From the NCBI GenBank assembly GCA_023974075.1, contig CM043798.1:26073425-26137424 (forward strand): a stretch of 64,000 bases of DNA. Direction: 5' to 3'. The DNA is from Chaenocephalus aceratus (taxonomy: Eukaryota; Chordata; Actinopteri; Perciformes; Channichthyidae). Below, piece by piece: positions 9,081 to 21,916 of the stretch; the first letter of the stretch is position 1; each line of letters starts with the position of its first letter. The translations under genes and the position numbers were made by a program. The notes beneath the pieces are model-generated. The model saw only the letters and a list, made by a program, of their open reading frames with translations, did not search any database and was not told the DNA's origin.

Positions 9081-12000
9081 ATGCCTGGACTTGGATCATG
9101 CACCTCTATCATCAACCTGCGCTTCCAAGAAGGGCAGCGAGGGAAGTCCTTCCAACCCGGCCAAGTTCAAGAACCAAGACTTTGCGCAGCTGAAAGATAA
9201 CCACCTCCGCAGAGGCCGGCAGTTTGTGGACCGCACCTTCCCACCTGACAGCAGCTCTCTGGAGGACCTGCCGGAGCTCAGCAGTCGGCAGGAATCCCAA
9301 GTGAAATGGCTTCGACCAGCAGTAAAATACTTAAAATATATTATATCATAGTACACATATTTAGGTTTTTTCTTATGCAAATGTTTTTCTTACATGCTAG
9401 CTCTTATCTTGATTCACTTCCTCTTTGTTGTGTCCAGGAAATCCTGAAAAATCAAAACAACTCCAAAGAAGCTATTTTCTGTACCAAAGGAGCCTCACGC
9501 TTTGACTTTGGTCAAGGCGCTGTAGGTGAGCAAGAAGACAACACAAAAAGAATACATATTTACTATGTATATAGACTTTTTGCACTACTTTGTATTTTTT
9601 GTATTTTATTATATATATTGGATTGTTGAAGGAGCTCAGGTAATAAGATTTGTATCTCTGTAAGTATTTCTACACTGTAGCTTTGTGCATATGACAATAA
9701 CATCTTTGAATCTTTGAAAAAAATCTTGTTAAGGAAAACATTTCACTTAATTTGTTCATTCACCAGGTAACTGCTGGTTTCTGGCTGCGATTTCCTCACT
9801 GACCTTCCGCAAAGCCCTGATGGTGCAAGTCGTGCCTATGGATCAGAACTTCAACAACCATGCAGGGATATTTCACTTCAGGGTAAGGAATACTTTTCTG
9901 TAAGCGTCTTTAAACAATGTTTTCACAACTAGTCATCAGCTAACTTGTCCTCTTTTACTCGTACTTTCTGTGTCAGTTCTGGAGGTTTGGCAAGTGGGTG
10001 GATGTTGTCATTGATGACTACCTGCCAGTAATGAACAATCAGCTGCTGTCTGTGCGCTCAAAAATGGAAATGAGTTCTGGGCTCCTCTGATGGAGAAAAG
10101 CTTATGCCAAGTATGAAACCCCCTCACAACACATGAAATACTACCTTAGCAAAATGGAGGCAACACACTACAGGCAAACACGTGTCTTAATTAAAGAAAC
10201 TCCGAAAGTCTAATGGTGATATCTATTAGTTCAATACATATTTTCAAAAAATAATTTTTAAACTTCTCATCCAACTTCTATCGCTGGAATACATATACAA
10301 GACATTTGTATTTAATAGCATATTTTTCTCCGCTTTAGTATTACTTACATTACCACCATACATTCACGTTGCATTCCTTTCTGTATCCTAAAGCTTTTAC
10401 ATTTATCACTTATAGTCAGATTTACATAACATTTAATTTTTAAGATGGTGAAAATGTAAAAACAGATGTAATAGCTGTTGACACTATTTTTATAGTATAG
10501 TATAGTAGATACACAATACACTCTATATCCTAAATTCCCTCTCTAAAAAATGTGGACTATTAGTCAATGAAACAAACATTTTTAACCTGGCTTTATCAGT
10601 GTTCAGATTTATTTTCCAGAAATGTATACATATTATTACTTATAAATTAGATAATGCCTTATTGGCAGATTTAAACATACAATTTAAGAAAGTGTGTTAT
10701 AAAAGAATGAAAAAGTAATGAAGTGGTGAAGTTACCTTTCATACCTTATCCCTTTCATAGACCTTTTGTGTCCCCTAATCTCACCATGGATTATAGACGT
10801 CTTTTGTTGTTGTCTCCCTCAGGGTGTGCGGATCGTACACAGACATGAATGCTGGTTTGCCATTCAGAGGCCTGCAAGGATTTCTGTGGAGGCGTGAACG
10901 TGGATTACAAACTCCAGGAAGTCCACTCTGCAGGACATGATGACAAGCTGTGGAGCTCACTGTCCAACGCCAGCAGCTGCAACTCCATGATCTGCTGCGG
11001 AACAGCCCAGAAAGGGGTAAGAACTCATCGCTTTAGGGCAGATAAGTGGTGGGGGGGCAATAAACATTCAGGTCACTGGTGTGATTTAACTTGTTTGTCC
11101 TCTTTCAGGGTGTGTTGGTGAACACTGTATCCAACTCTGGTATTGTTGATGCACATGCCTATTCTGTCACAGCAGTCACTGAGGTAAGGTGAACATAGAG
11201 AATATTTTAAAATAAAAGTTTTTGGGGTTGCCTGCAATGTTTTGTTCTGATTGTGTCAATTCCTCATTTCCCATTAAGATTAACTATCGCGGCTCCAAAG
11301 TGAGGCTGGTGCGACTCTTCAACCCGTGGGGCAGAAAAGAGTGGACCGGAAACTGGAGTGACAAGTACGTTCATTAATCATACATATGTACATCTTAAAG
11401 CAACAAATATAGCCTATACACTGAACTACAACTAATGACTTTGTATTTCTCAGGTCCGACAGGTGGCAAAGAGTTAGCCCAAATGATCGGGCAAAGTGTG
11501 AGGACCGCGACGATGGAGAGTTCTGGTAGATTTGCCATATCAATGGAGTTTTCACACTTTTTTAATTTGTTACCACCTGTACAGTAATAATGCAGAACCA
11601 TGTGCTCTCCTGGTCATAAAAAACTGCTCAGGGTCAAACACTTCAGAAGGTCTCTATATAGTGAAGCCTGACAATGAATCATTAAGAACAACATGTACTT
11701 TATTGATGAAGATAAACACACAGTAGAAATAAAGGCAATTTAGTCGTTTCAGTCCTTTAGTTGGATATAGACTGCCATTGTTGTTTTGTTTCTGACTCCC
11801 AATGGTTGACATCTGGCCTTTTCTTTTGCATATCTTTCTCTTTCCAGGATGGAGTTAAAGGACTTCTGTCTTCATTTCTCCATGTTGTTCATCTGCTGTG
11901 AGAACCCCAACTTTATCGATGGCGACGTCACCTGCCAGTGGCAAAGCCAGACTTACGATGGCAAATGGACAGCTGGGAGATCTGCAGGCGGCAGCTTGTC

Positions 12001-15000
12001 TAACCGTGAGATCAGATTTTTTCCCTTTGTGCAAGTGCAAAAAACCACCACACTGTCTCTGGAGTGTCATGTGACATTTTTCATGTTTTTTTATCGCCCG
12101 TAGGTTCCTTTGAAACAAACCCTCAGTATCGCATGAAGGTGAATATCATTGACAAGTCAGAGAAGGAAGACAAAAACATCGTCCTTACTCTGATGCAGAA
12201 ACCTAGGCAGGAGAATCGCAAAGGCAATCAACTTACCCAATTGGGATCAGCGTCTTTAAGGTTTGCATCCTGTTTTCTTTGGTTTATTAAATATTAAATA
12301 ATGATTAAGTAGTACTCTGCATTTATGACTAATTTTGAAACTTGCATCTTTCCTCCCTTTTCACATCCAACAGATTCCACCAGGGGTAAGAACAAATATC
12401 ACACTTTGCCTGTGCACTAAAAGCTAATTTCCACATTTAAATAACCTTTAGTTAGGAGTTTTATACAACTAAATAAGGTTTATATTCTTCCCAGACAACA
12501 TCGGGCCGCCTGAGTATCAACCAACTTTACCAATTGCAAAGACAGAAGGATACACAGATGTACACCTATGTGAGGGAGCTGGTTGAGATGCACAGCATGG
12601 AGCCTGGAGAGTATTTGATCGTCCCCTCCACCATGGATCCTTACCAGAGTGCAGATTTCATTCTGACCATCTTCTCCAAGACCGATGCTCAGATCACGTA
12701 AGGACTTGCTCATATTTCAGGAGACCTTTATACCAAAGCAAGAACTGCTCATGTCAATATCTGACCCATTCTTTGCTGAAATGATTGAAAGCAATACACC
12801 GTGCATATGACATGGTGAGGCTCAAGTCACATCCATGGGTATATTTTGGGGTAATTTGAGAATATAGTAAGCTGAGGATAAGTTTACTTTCTACTTATTT
12901 AGAGGCTGTTATTTTACTAACCCACACCGAAATGTGTGTAGAAGTATCTGATACTAAATTAGCACTTAAAACAACTTTAAAGTATGCTAGTCAAAAGTCA
13001 AACATTTATTTTCGAAACATATTATTATAGATTTGTATTAACATATTCTCCTATGCATCCAGTCCCCATGATGAAGATGATAAGGACGAGTATGACCACG
13101 AGGACGAGAAGAAGGAGGAGGGGGGGGACCTAGTTCTTCCTGAGGTAAGAAACTAAAATAAATCGTGAATACTTTAGCTGCGAGTTAGAGAGGGCAAGTT
13201 TAGTTTGCCGATTTGCTGTCTGATTCATTAACTTGTCGTCTTTAGGTACCAACCGACAACAACAAGCCTGAGGAGGAAACCTCTGACAACAAGGCTCTCC
13301 GTGATCTCTTCAACCGATACGCTGATCAGGTGGGTCATTTTTCTCACCACATCCACCCGCTTGTCCATTTAAACCTTCTCTGATCTCAAACAATCATACT
13401 TTTTTCATCTTAGTTTGGTGAGCTGAAGGACAGGCAGCTCAGGATGCTCCTGAATGACAACTTCCCGCATGGTGAGTTGCTATCACATGTGCATTGAAAA
13501 ACATTCAAAATCCTAATTTATTTCTTGTGCATCACAGATTTGTCAGACCTGTTACTTTGAGTGTGTCTGTGTCTGTCATTCACAGGCACCTGGAATGGCT
13601 TTGGTTACGATACCTGCAGTAGCATGATCGCTATGTTTGATGTATCCTTTAAAGAAAAAAACGTTTATCTTGTAAATCACAACACTAGAAAGTCAAGATT
13701 TAAATACCGATATGTAAGCACCGATTTTTTAAATGTCATCTGTCATCCGTTTATGATGAGACATCCTTAACGTGCAAAGGTCGACAAAAAAATGACAATG
13801 ACCCTCGTCGAGTTCACATCTCTCTGGAAGAAAATAATGAATACAAGGTAATGCAGCAAAAATGGGCTCTAAACAGACTAATTTAACCTCATATTTATCA
13901 ATCAGAATCAATATACTTGGAATGTATAATGTTATATTCATTATTTCCCCAAGATTCTTCTCTCAAAATAGTAGACTCAACTTATTTCAATAACCTAACA
14001 TGCATGTTTAAGGTTCTAATTAAATTAAACATTGTTTTTGCAGCAACACTTTCATCGTGCAGATGTGAATAAGAATGGATCCCTGACTGACAGAGAGCTC
14101 AACATGGCAATAAAGACTGCAGGTAACACTAGTTTCCTATTTAAATACTGTTAAAACATGTTAATAAGCTTCTACCCGACACAAAACAGGCAAACACACT
14201 TCATATTCTGGACATTAACAGCAGTACTTGTCCTTCTTTCCTTGTCTCAGAACCAGAGATTGAGGTTAACAGCAGTCTGGTGAGGCTGATGACCTTCCGT
14301 TACTCAGGCTTTGAAGCCACCACCATGGAGGGCTTTATCTCACTCATGTTACGCCTGGGCAAAACAACAAGTGAGTGAAATGGCAACAACCAATCTAATC
14401 ATTGTTAACAGTTTTGATACATTTTAATTCTATTTGTTCAGAATCAAGCGGGCACTAAGTCTAAATGCTGCAAACTGAACAGCACACCGCTTTATGACAA
14501 ATGTGTGCACAGTATCATATCTTATAGGATATTTCTCTATATTATTTTATATAATTTTATAAATTAGGGTTGGCTTTGGCACAGTGGGTTAGAGCGTTGA
14601 TCATCAGATCAAGGGGCGTTGGGGAACATATTTTCGAAACCCGCCTCGGCTAACACTGTGTCAGGCCGTTGTGTCCTCGGGCAAGACACTTCACCCTAAT
14701 TGGCTCCTGTGGGTATTGTCCACAGTAATAACTGTTACATGTCTAATATGTGTAATATATCGTGGAAAGCACTTTGAGATCCTGGAAAAGCCCTCGAATA
14801 AAAATGTAAGGAATTATTATTATATTAAAATGTGTTTCAATCTTATGTATGTCTGATCATCTTTACAGGTACCTTCAAGGACAACTCAACAGATGGAGTT
14901 ATCAACTTCTCTTGGGAGGAGGCAAGTCTGTTTCCACTTAATGCCATTTATTATATTTCTTTCTCAAGGCATCGAAACACAAAAAGAAAAGCATAAATAA

Positions 15001-15239
15001 TGACATAAAGATGTTAAGGAGTAACAAGTAAATATTTTACTTTGAAATAGTGTTTTAGTATATTAAAGTAGCATAAAAGGGAAAAAGCTCAGTACAGTTC
15101 CTGAGTAAGTGTAGTGTAGTGTGTGGCTAACTATGTGCAGATAAAAGTAATGTATTAAGGATAACAATTAAAGATACTAACATTTCTAGAAACTGCCTTT
15201 CTTCTGTTTCAGTGGACCGAGTTCTCCATGTACAACTAG
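9081..15239 (+). CDS. Classical calpain (Ca2+-dependent cysteine protease) with six frame breaks
   Basis: Cytosolic protease with a papain-like core, C2-like domain, acidic linker and penta-EF-hand tail; about 720 aa once breaks are ignored. Exons: 9081-9321, 9438-9525, 9767-9882, 9977-10110, 10823-11016, 11109-11183, 11279-11364, 11454-11525, 11848-12005, 12104-12260, 12374-12385 (12-nt microexon), 12495-12697, 13063-13144, 13246-13329, 13414-13471, 13586-13641, 13780-13847, 14044-14122, 14251-14370, 14869-14921, 15213-15239. Catalytic triad present: Cys in [13 protein letters not shown] (~112), His in [10 protein letters not shown] (~273), Asn in FNPWGRKEW (~297). One canonical EF loop is seen, [12 protein letters not shown]. 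Single-base breaks lie near 9135 (+1), 10060 (-1), 10096 (+1), 10863 (+1), 12236 (-1) and the 13847/14044 junction (-1). All other exon phases agree. It is either a young pseudogene or a gene with assembly errors; the paralogue was not assigned. Confidence 0.85.
14568..14825 (+). repeat. tRNA-derived SINE in a calpain intron
   Basis: A pol III A box (TTTGGCACAGTGGGTTAGAGC, about 14575-14595) is followed by a B box-like TTTTCGAAACCC (14631-14642), then a body with GGGCAAGACACTTCACCC and a tail CACTTTGAG…GGAAAAG ending in ATTATTATTA. This A-box/B-box/tail order is that of fish tRNA SINEs. It is inserted between calpain exons 14251-14370 and 14869-14921 without affecting them. Confidence 0.75.
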
Positions 15240-15440
15240 ACTCAAGAGTACACAGAAGACACGAGAGAAGATTCCTACAAGCAAACGCTGCTTTAAGAGA
15301 ATAAATGTCTTCCTGTGCAAAACATGTAACATGTTTCTCTGATCAAATTGTGAAATAAACATTGTTGCCTTCTGAATCATGAGCTGAAATCTGAATTTGT
15401 GATCACATTTTAACGCCAAACTGTAACCGTGCAATACAAA
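15240..15440 (+). terminator. Calpain 3' UTR and poly(A) signals
   Basis: After the TAG at 15237-15239 a canonical AATAAA lies at 15354-15359, with a second at about 15436. It converges on the 3' end of nsrp1, whose minus-strand AATAAA (TTTATT on the plus strand) is at about 15475. Confidence 0.6.
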
Positions 15441-15474
15441 TAAAGGCGACAGAAGAAGGTGGACCAGAAATCAT

Positions 15475-15798
15475 TTTATTAACTCATCACCGACTACATT
15501 GGAAAGATACAAAAACTCAACAAGTGTTCAAACCAGTGGCTCACATGTTGTTCTACATTTCCTCCACGTTACAATGTTTCTTATGTACATTCTCCTCATT
15601 CCTGTGTGTGATGTTACGAGGGGCTCTCCGTCAAAACTCATACTTACAAGTCAGTGTCCTTATTTCACAATTATAAATCAGAACTCCATAAATGTAAGTC
15701 CCAAAGAAAGAAAGATATTACTTTCCAGTTCTCTCTTGTCACTAGAGGCCATCAGCACTCAGCTGTTTGAATCAACCCTCTGCAGCGTAGTGGAGAGG

Positions 15799-15840
<42 letters not shown>

Positions 15841-16643
15841 ATCGTCAACAAATCCAATGAAAGATTCAAATCAATCCTAACAATTCTGCATAGCCAAAGT
15901 CTGGCATAACTTCATATTGTCACAGCTACTTCTATTCTTATCCAAAGCTTCTTTTACATCAATAAGCAAAAATGTTCTACTCATTGTAATTGCTTTAAGT
16001 GCTGTTAATACCCAATAGTATACCAAATGTACTGCAAATAGTTCTCATCAAATGCCCTTTTTACTCATGTTTGAGGAACATTTGCCAACAATGTAGGGCT
16101 GCAACTAATAATAATTGTCTTTATATATATCGATAATTTTCTAAATTAATCAAATAATCCTTTGGTCTATAAAATGTCAGGAAACTGTCAACAAAAGTCC
16201 TTCAGATTCTCTTAAAGTCAAAGGGAATGTCTTTAAATGTCTTACTGTATGTCGGTCCAACACCCAAAAACAAGTTATTTAATATTATTTAAAAACAGAG
16301 AAATACAAGAAATCTCCATATCTTATATCCTGACATTTTTATATGAAAAACTCCTTTATGATTAATTGATTCTCCAAATAGTAGTCAATGACCTTTCTGT
16401 TGATGGACTTATGGATAAGTTGACTTTTCTTTGCAGCTCTACTACACTAACATTAGGAAATCATTGAGCCTTGAAAAGAAAATCTGTTTTTGGTAAACAG
16501 GGCAACAGTATTGACAAAAGAGGACACTCACTTATGTAGGTTTTGATCTTTTCATTTGATTTGTTGAGAAATAAATGACATTTCATTAGCCTCATCCTAG
16601 TTATTGAGATAGAGTTGATTTGAAACTCTTTGCTGCACAGCTC
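15475..16643 (-). other. nsrp1 3' UTR (inferred)
   Basis: The stretch between the nsrp1 stop and a minus-strand AATAAA near 15475 holds no other gene. It contains a (TA)n microsatellite at about 15799-15834. Actual cleavage sites are not determinable here. Confidence 0.5.
15799..15834. repeat. (TA)n microsatellite
   Basis: About 18 uninterrupted TA dinucleotides, within the inferred nsrp1 3' UTR. Confidence 0.9.
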
Positions 16644-19600
16644 TCAATCCTCCTCCTTCTCGATATACGTCTTACAGGCCGAGCGTTCCATCTGTCTGGC
16701 CAGGTATCTCTCTCTGGCCGTACTCACAGCCTGATCCGTGCTGCGCTTTGCAAACTTGTTTCCCTTCTCCCCCGTTGTTTCCTCTTTCCCCTCACCTTCC
16801 TGATTCTGTTCGTCGTCTTTTTTCCCCTGTGTCCTCTCTGACTGCTTCCTTCTCTTCAGGATCTTTTTCTTCCCCCTTCACTTCTTTCTCCTTTTCTGCT
16901 TCCTTCTCTTCAGGATCTTTTTCTTCCCTCTTCACTTCTTTCTCCTTCTCTTCAGGATCTTTTTCTTCCCTCTTCACTTCTTTCTCCTTCTCTTCAGGAT
17001 ATTTTTCTTCCCTCTGCACTTCTTTCTCTGCATCTTTTTCTTCCCTCTTCACTTCTTTCTCCTTTTCTGGTTCCTTCTTTCCCTCCTTCTCTTCTTCCTG
17101 AACTTTGTCCTTTCGCTTGTCTTCATCTGGATTCCTCCTCATCTCTCTTTCCCCATTCCTATCCCTCTCTCTCTCCCTAGGGCTCCTATCCCTCTTCCTG
17201 TGCCTGTCTTCCCTCTCTGTATCCTTTCCTCTGCTTCTGTCATCATCTCGGCCTCTGTCTCTGTCTCTCCTTCCGTCCCTGTCGTCTCTTCTTCCTCCAT
17301 GCCTGTCATCCCTTTCTCTTCCCCTGTCTCTGTTTCTGTCTCTATCTCTGTCCCGTGCTCGGTCTCTGTCTTGATCTCTGTGGCTCTTCTTATGTCTTTC
17401 CTTCTCTCTCTCCTTCTCCTCTGTGCTCCCCGATGAAGGTGACCTCTGTCTGTATTGACGTTTTGAGTGTGCGAGGCCTGCCCCAGGCTTGCTAAACCCA
17501 GCTTGCTGCTCATGTCCCTCCTCACTGTCGCTGCAGGAACTTGGGATATTGTCATGGGATGTAGATGAGGGAACAGGTGACATCCTCTCCGTGTCTTTTG
17601 AAACCTTGGAGTTTTCAGTTCTGGGGAAGTACAGAGAGATACAAATAAAGGTACAGACATTTTATTTTTAAATAATGTGTGTGCTTGTCGTGTTTATGGA
17701 GGATCAAGTAATGTGGATTAATGACTGACTTGATTTCAGAGCGATCAGGTATCGCCTCTTCTCCTACTGTCTGATTCAGCAGGTGCCGGTAGAAGCCGCT
17801 CAGATCTTTTTGTTTCTTCACGTCCAAAGCCGCTAAACAAACAAAAATAATTCAACAGATTATTTAAATTGTTCCTAAAAGTGGCCTCTTTTCAACAATA
17901 TTTTAATCCTGTTTTAGTTGTGTTGTTGTGCTCTAAAGTAGGAGATCGGTTTTTTGGCAGCACAAATCTTTTTACAATATCCAGATAACAAAAAGTTGCT
18001 ATGGGCAAATCCAATTTAACATACATGCTGATGTTGATTTGAAAGTTTTACCATATCATTAACAACAAAAATCTTCTCTGCCTGCATCTACAAAACAGTA
18101 ATGAAGGATCAGTCTAACCTTCCATCGCCGCCACTCTTTTCTCTTTCTCCAGCTCCTCCTTCTGCTCCAGCAGTTTTTGCTTGTAGGCGGATGTAACGTA
18201 AGCGTCTTTATCAGCAAACTCTTCTCCCTCTGCCTCTCTTTCCTTCTGGATCTTCCGCTCATCCCTTCGTTCTTGTTCTTTCTTTCGGTCCTCGACTGCT
18301 CTCAATAACTGGTGGATGTATTTTGGCTGTAATAAAAGACACACGGGCAAAGTTGTTGATGTTCAGGAAGAAGGTTAAAAGGTAGGGTAGGTAAGAATGG
18401 AGAAGCCAGCTCGAGTGCGCTAGAATTTGAAAGTACGCAGCCGAAAAAAATCTGCCCCTTCCTTCAGACTTCCTTACAGAGCCCCTCTTCCAACACACAC
18501 GAACGCGCACATGACCAATGAGGGCACGAGATAAGTGCACAGATGGAAGGCTGACAGGCAGGTAGGCCATCCAGTTACTTTAGCCGGGCCGGCTAAACTG
18601 ATTGGTCATGCTTTTTACAGTACCACGGCTTCCACAGATGACATTTTTTAATGTATTTAAGAGCATTCCATGGAATATAACAAAAAGTGTGTCTGAAGTG
18701 AATTACCCACCCTACCTTTAAGTTCACATTTTGGCTTTTTTTATTCACCAGTAGTTGTCACAATTGTTTTAGCAAAGTGCATGCTGGGCTGTCTCTCTGA
18801 CCATTACATCAGAAATTTCAGACATGACAAATGCAGCTATAAAAAGTGTTGAAGATAAATGAAATTACCTTTTTGTCAACACCTCCCAACATTTTTTTTT
18901 TGTTGTCAATTCTCTGTTTTTGAATGTCATCGTACACAGCATCGTAGTCATATACAGTGCTGTCCTCTTGCAGGGCTTTATGCATCTCCAAACGTGTCTT
19001 TGGACAGAGAGGGAGAGAAAAAGAAAAGGGAAATGTAAATCACACAACAAGGGAATAACGGTTTGTTGAAAAATCACGTCAAGCTTGGAAATTCCTCCTT
19101 TTACCTGCTTCATCATTTTCTTTTTGACAGCTTCTTTCTGAAGACTCTCCCCAACAGTGGTCTAGGAAACAAAACACATTTAGTATATTTGGACATACGT
19201 CAGCTTGAAAGCCAATGTTTTTATTTTTTATACATTTCTATTGTCCTGCTTATAAAAATGCAAAGGTGTATCTACCTCATCATCGGAGTCATCCTCGAAC
19301 ACTGAGTGTTTCTGCACAGTCTTTGACAATCCTTTCCTCTGTGACAAGACAAGTCCATACCTGTATCAGGAAACAAAGCTTTTTAAACCCTTTCATACCA
19401 AAGTCATCTGTACATTTATTCCACATGCAAGTTGTATTTCCATTACTGCTACACTGCATACCTAGGATTATAATTGTTCTAAATATTGTTATTTTTACTG
19501 CACCTCAGAGTTAGTTACTTTGCAGATTCCGTTTTTATTAGGGATTAAACTATCCAGCAGTGTAGAACGTTTTGAAAAGGAGCTCCACCTTTACTAGTTA

Positions 19601-20109
19601 AAAGATTAAAGTGATGAACACACAATACAATAATATTATAGATGTATTTATTATTCTCAAAGGTGTCATCCATTATAAATATAATGAGGACTACTTGTCC
19701 TGTTTAAGAGACAGGTGACTTTAGGCAAACATACGGTTACACGACTATAACATATGCGGAGTCTCATAGTTTTAATTATGTTAGCTATGAAACTCTTCTC
19801 GACAGTTTTTCAATTGGTTCGGCATAAACCATATTTTATCAGCTCTTTATACTGGCGTGGCTGCATTATTAGCGAGGTTAGCATAACGTTAGCATATCGG
19901 TAACTAGCTTCAGGAGCAGCAGGGGACAAACCACTGTTTTCATCAATAATCCTCCACTGTATACCTAGAGCTGCTACATAAATTAAAGCTCTTTATCAAA
20001 ACTATATCTACAACCCTGACAAAGTGAACCACTCGTCTCTTAATGTTAATCACACAGTAGCTAATCAAGTTAGCCTTGTCTTTACTCACTGTTTTGTAGG
20101 GAACGCCAT
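16644..20109 (-). CDS. nsrp1: Nuclear speckle splicing regulatory protein 1 (NSRP1/CCDC55)
   Basis: Nuclear-speckle RNA-binding protein that modulates alternative splicing. Seven coding exons on the minus strand: 20109-20090 (MAFPTK), 19360-19276, 19161-19105, 18997-18869, 18326-18119, 17832-17730, 17620-16644. Family landmarks are YGLVLSQRKG near the N-terminus, PKYIHQLLRAVEDRKKEQE, DAYVTSAYKQKL, KQKDLSGFYRHLLNQ, a long Arg/Asp/Glu-rich RS-like region, and the conserved C-terminus KFAKRS…ARERYLARQM…KTYIEKEED ending at TGA 16646-16644. About 525 aa. The exons sum to one base too many: a T6 run at 16818-16823 must be T5 to join the acidic repeats to the conserved C-terminus, so a homopolymer indel is likely. 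The terminal exon carries a near-perfect 42-bp repeat encoding (EKDPEEKEKEVKRE)n. Divergent from ssh2, convergent with the calpain. Confidence 0.93.
16850..17080 (-). repeat. In-frame 42-bp coding repeat in nsrp1
   Basis: Units of CTTCTTTCTCCTTCTCTTCAG-type sequence on the plus strand recur about 4-5 times (last ones degenerate). They encode Lys/Glu-rich 14-residue repeats with the core EKDPEEKEKEVKRE. Copy number probably varies between individuals or species. Confidence 0.75.
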
Positions 20110-21897
20110 CTTGCTCTGCTGACTGTGAACGGGTACGACAGATTCGACACAATATTTTAGATCAGTCAATCATGTTAACTTTTGCTATGTTTGATTTCAG
20201 TAGCTTTTCAAATGTAGCTACCGTATACATTACCGATATTTTTTTGCATACATTTATATACAGTAATTGCTTCGATTATGTTTTCGTCAGGTCTTGGGAA
20301 TGTGCAAACATCTATAGATTGAAGCAAGATTGATGAACAAAATATGAATGATCTTTTATCTGCGATTTGTACAATATGAGAATACATTTAATATACCGTG
20401 ATATTAAAACCATAACACATATCACTGTGCCACCTGAAAAAACATTACAATGATAAATTGTTATTTTAATGCCAACAGATGGCGTTATTGCTTCAAATTA
20501 TAACTACAAATCATTGATCAGTCTCTTTCAAATAACATAATATTTCTTTTGGGTAAAGCTCGGGTCTACACACAGAGAAAACTGTCGTGATCACATGCAG
20601 AGAAGCTAAAGTGAACTTAGTTTAATTGTTTTTTATATTCTGTGTGTGAAAACATTGCTGTCTTTTTGGGGTGCTTTTGTCCATTGAGAACATTTGCACA
20701 ACTCAAATAAATATCCATTTCAAAACAAATATTCTAGGATAATATTTAGTTGATTTTGCCTATATTCTTTGCTTTACAGCAACATTGAATTAGATCTGGT
20801 TTCCAAACCTGTAAGTGAGTATTTTATTCTCATTGGAACGTAATAACTGCACATTTCATGTCATTTGTACTTTTGTTAATGCTGTCAGCTGCTTTGTGCT
20901 TAACCTGTGGTAAGTCATTCTCTTAAATCAGCCCAGAGAGCATGTGGCTCACCTGTGATTAAAGCTGCAGCTTTGAATTCCCACTGCTTCCCATGAGTGA
21001 CTCGAAACACAATTATCTCTGTCGTAATCTCCATCTCATCTCATCTCTGGCCTCACTGCTAATCCCTTTGGTACACAGCGAATGGCCAAAGCTGCCTGAT
21101 GGGTGAATAGATGAAGTGGTAATAACATGTAATTGTTGTGTTATGGATAAAAAACATAAATGGCAAAGTTAAGGGGAAATTGTAAAGGAAATTGTAAAAA
21201 CCACCTTTTTAATTCTGCACAACTAATAGGCTCATTCTTCCCATTTTTGTTTAATGATAAATATAAAACACTGCTGAGGACAACACATCTAAACAGTAGG
21301 CCTACATGTTTTGAGTTATATGGTAATGTTTAAGCATGGCTCAAGAGTTCTGAATCACTGCCCACATCTGTCTTTTTTGGCAATTCAGGCTGATACTGTT
21401 GTTTACGTGAAGTAGAAAAGGGGAGATAAATCATCTTTTCACCAGCTGTAACACATGAGGAATTCTAGTGCATCTGCACATAGCCTACCTGCAAACATTG
21501 AGATCTGGGTTGTGTAACGTGATGATAGCAAACACACTTCACATTTTGAGTGTGTGCTTTTGTGGCAGGCTATGATTGTTGCTATCCCTGATCTGTTCCT
21601 CGAGGCAGTAAAGAATGAACACTTCAGGTTTAGACAGGAAGGCTTCACCTCAGTGCTCATAAAATATCATCTGATGTTTCCCGCTTGGACTAATTCTTTA
21701 AATCACAAAAGAGTCAGATTATTTAAATATTTTACAAAAAGGCCATCAGAACTTCTTTAGTCTAACCCAGTAAAATGCTACTTGATGCAACAATATTATC
21801 TCGAAATGTGACATGAATAATATAAATGCTATTTTCTGCACAATGATTACTTTTACTTGTTAAACTTTAAGAACATTTTGATGATAATACTTTTACG
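20110..21897. other. Intergenic between divergent nsrp1 and ssh2
   Basis: Contains the nsrp1 5' end and then AT-rich sequence with no coding exon recognised. EFCAB5, which sits here in mammals, was not seen: no EF-hand-like splice-bounded exon was found on either strand. Confidence 0.45.
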
Positions 21898-21916
21898 GGC
21901 AGGATTTATTGTTTGA

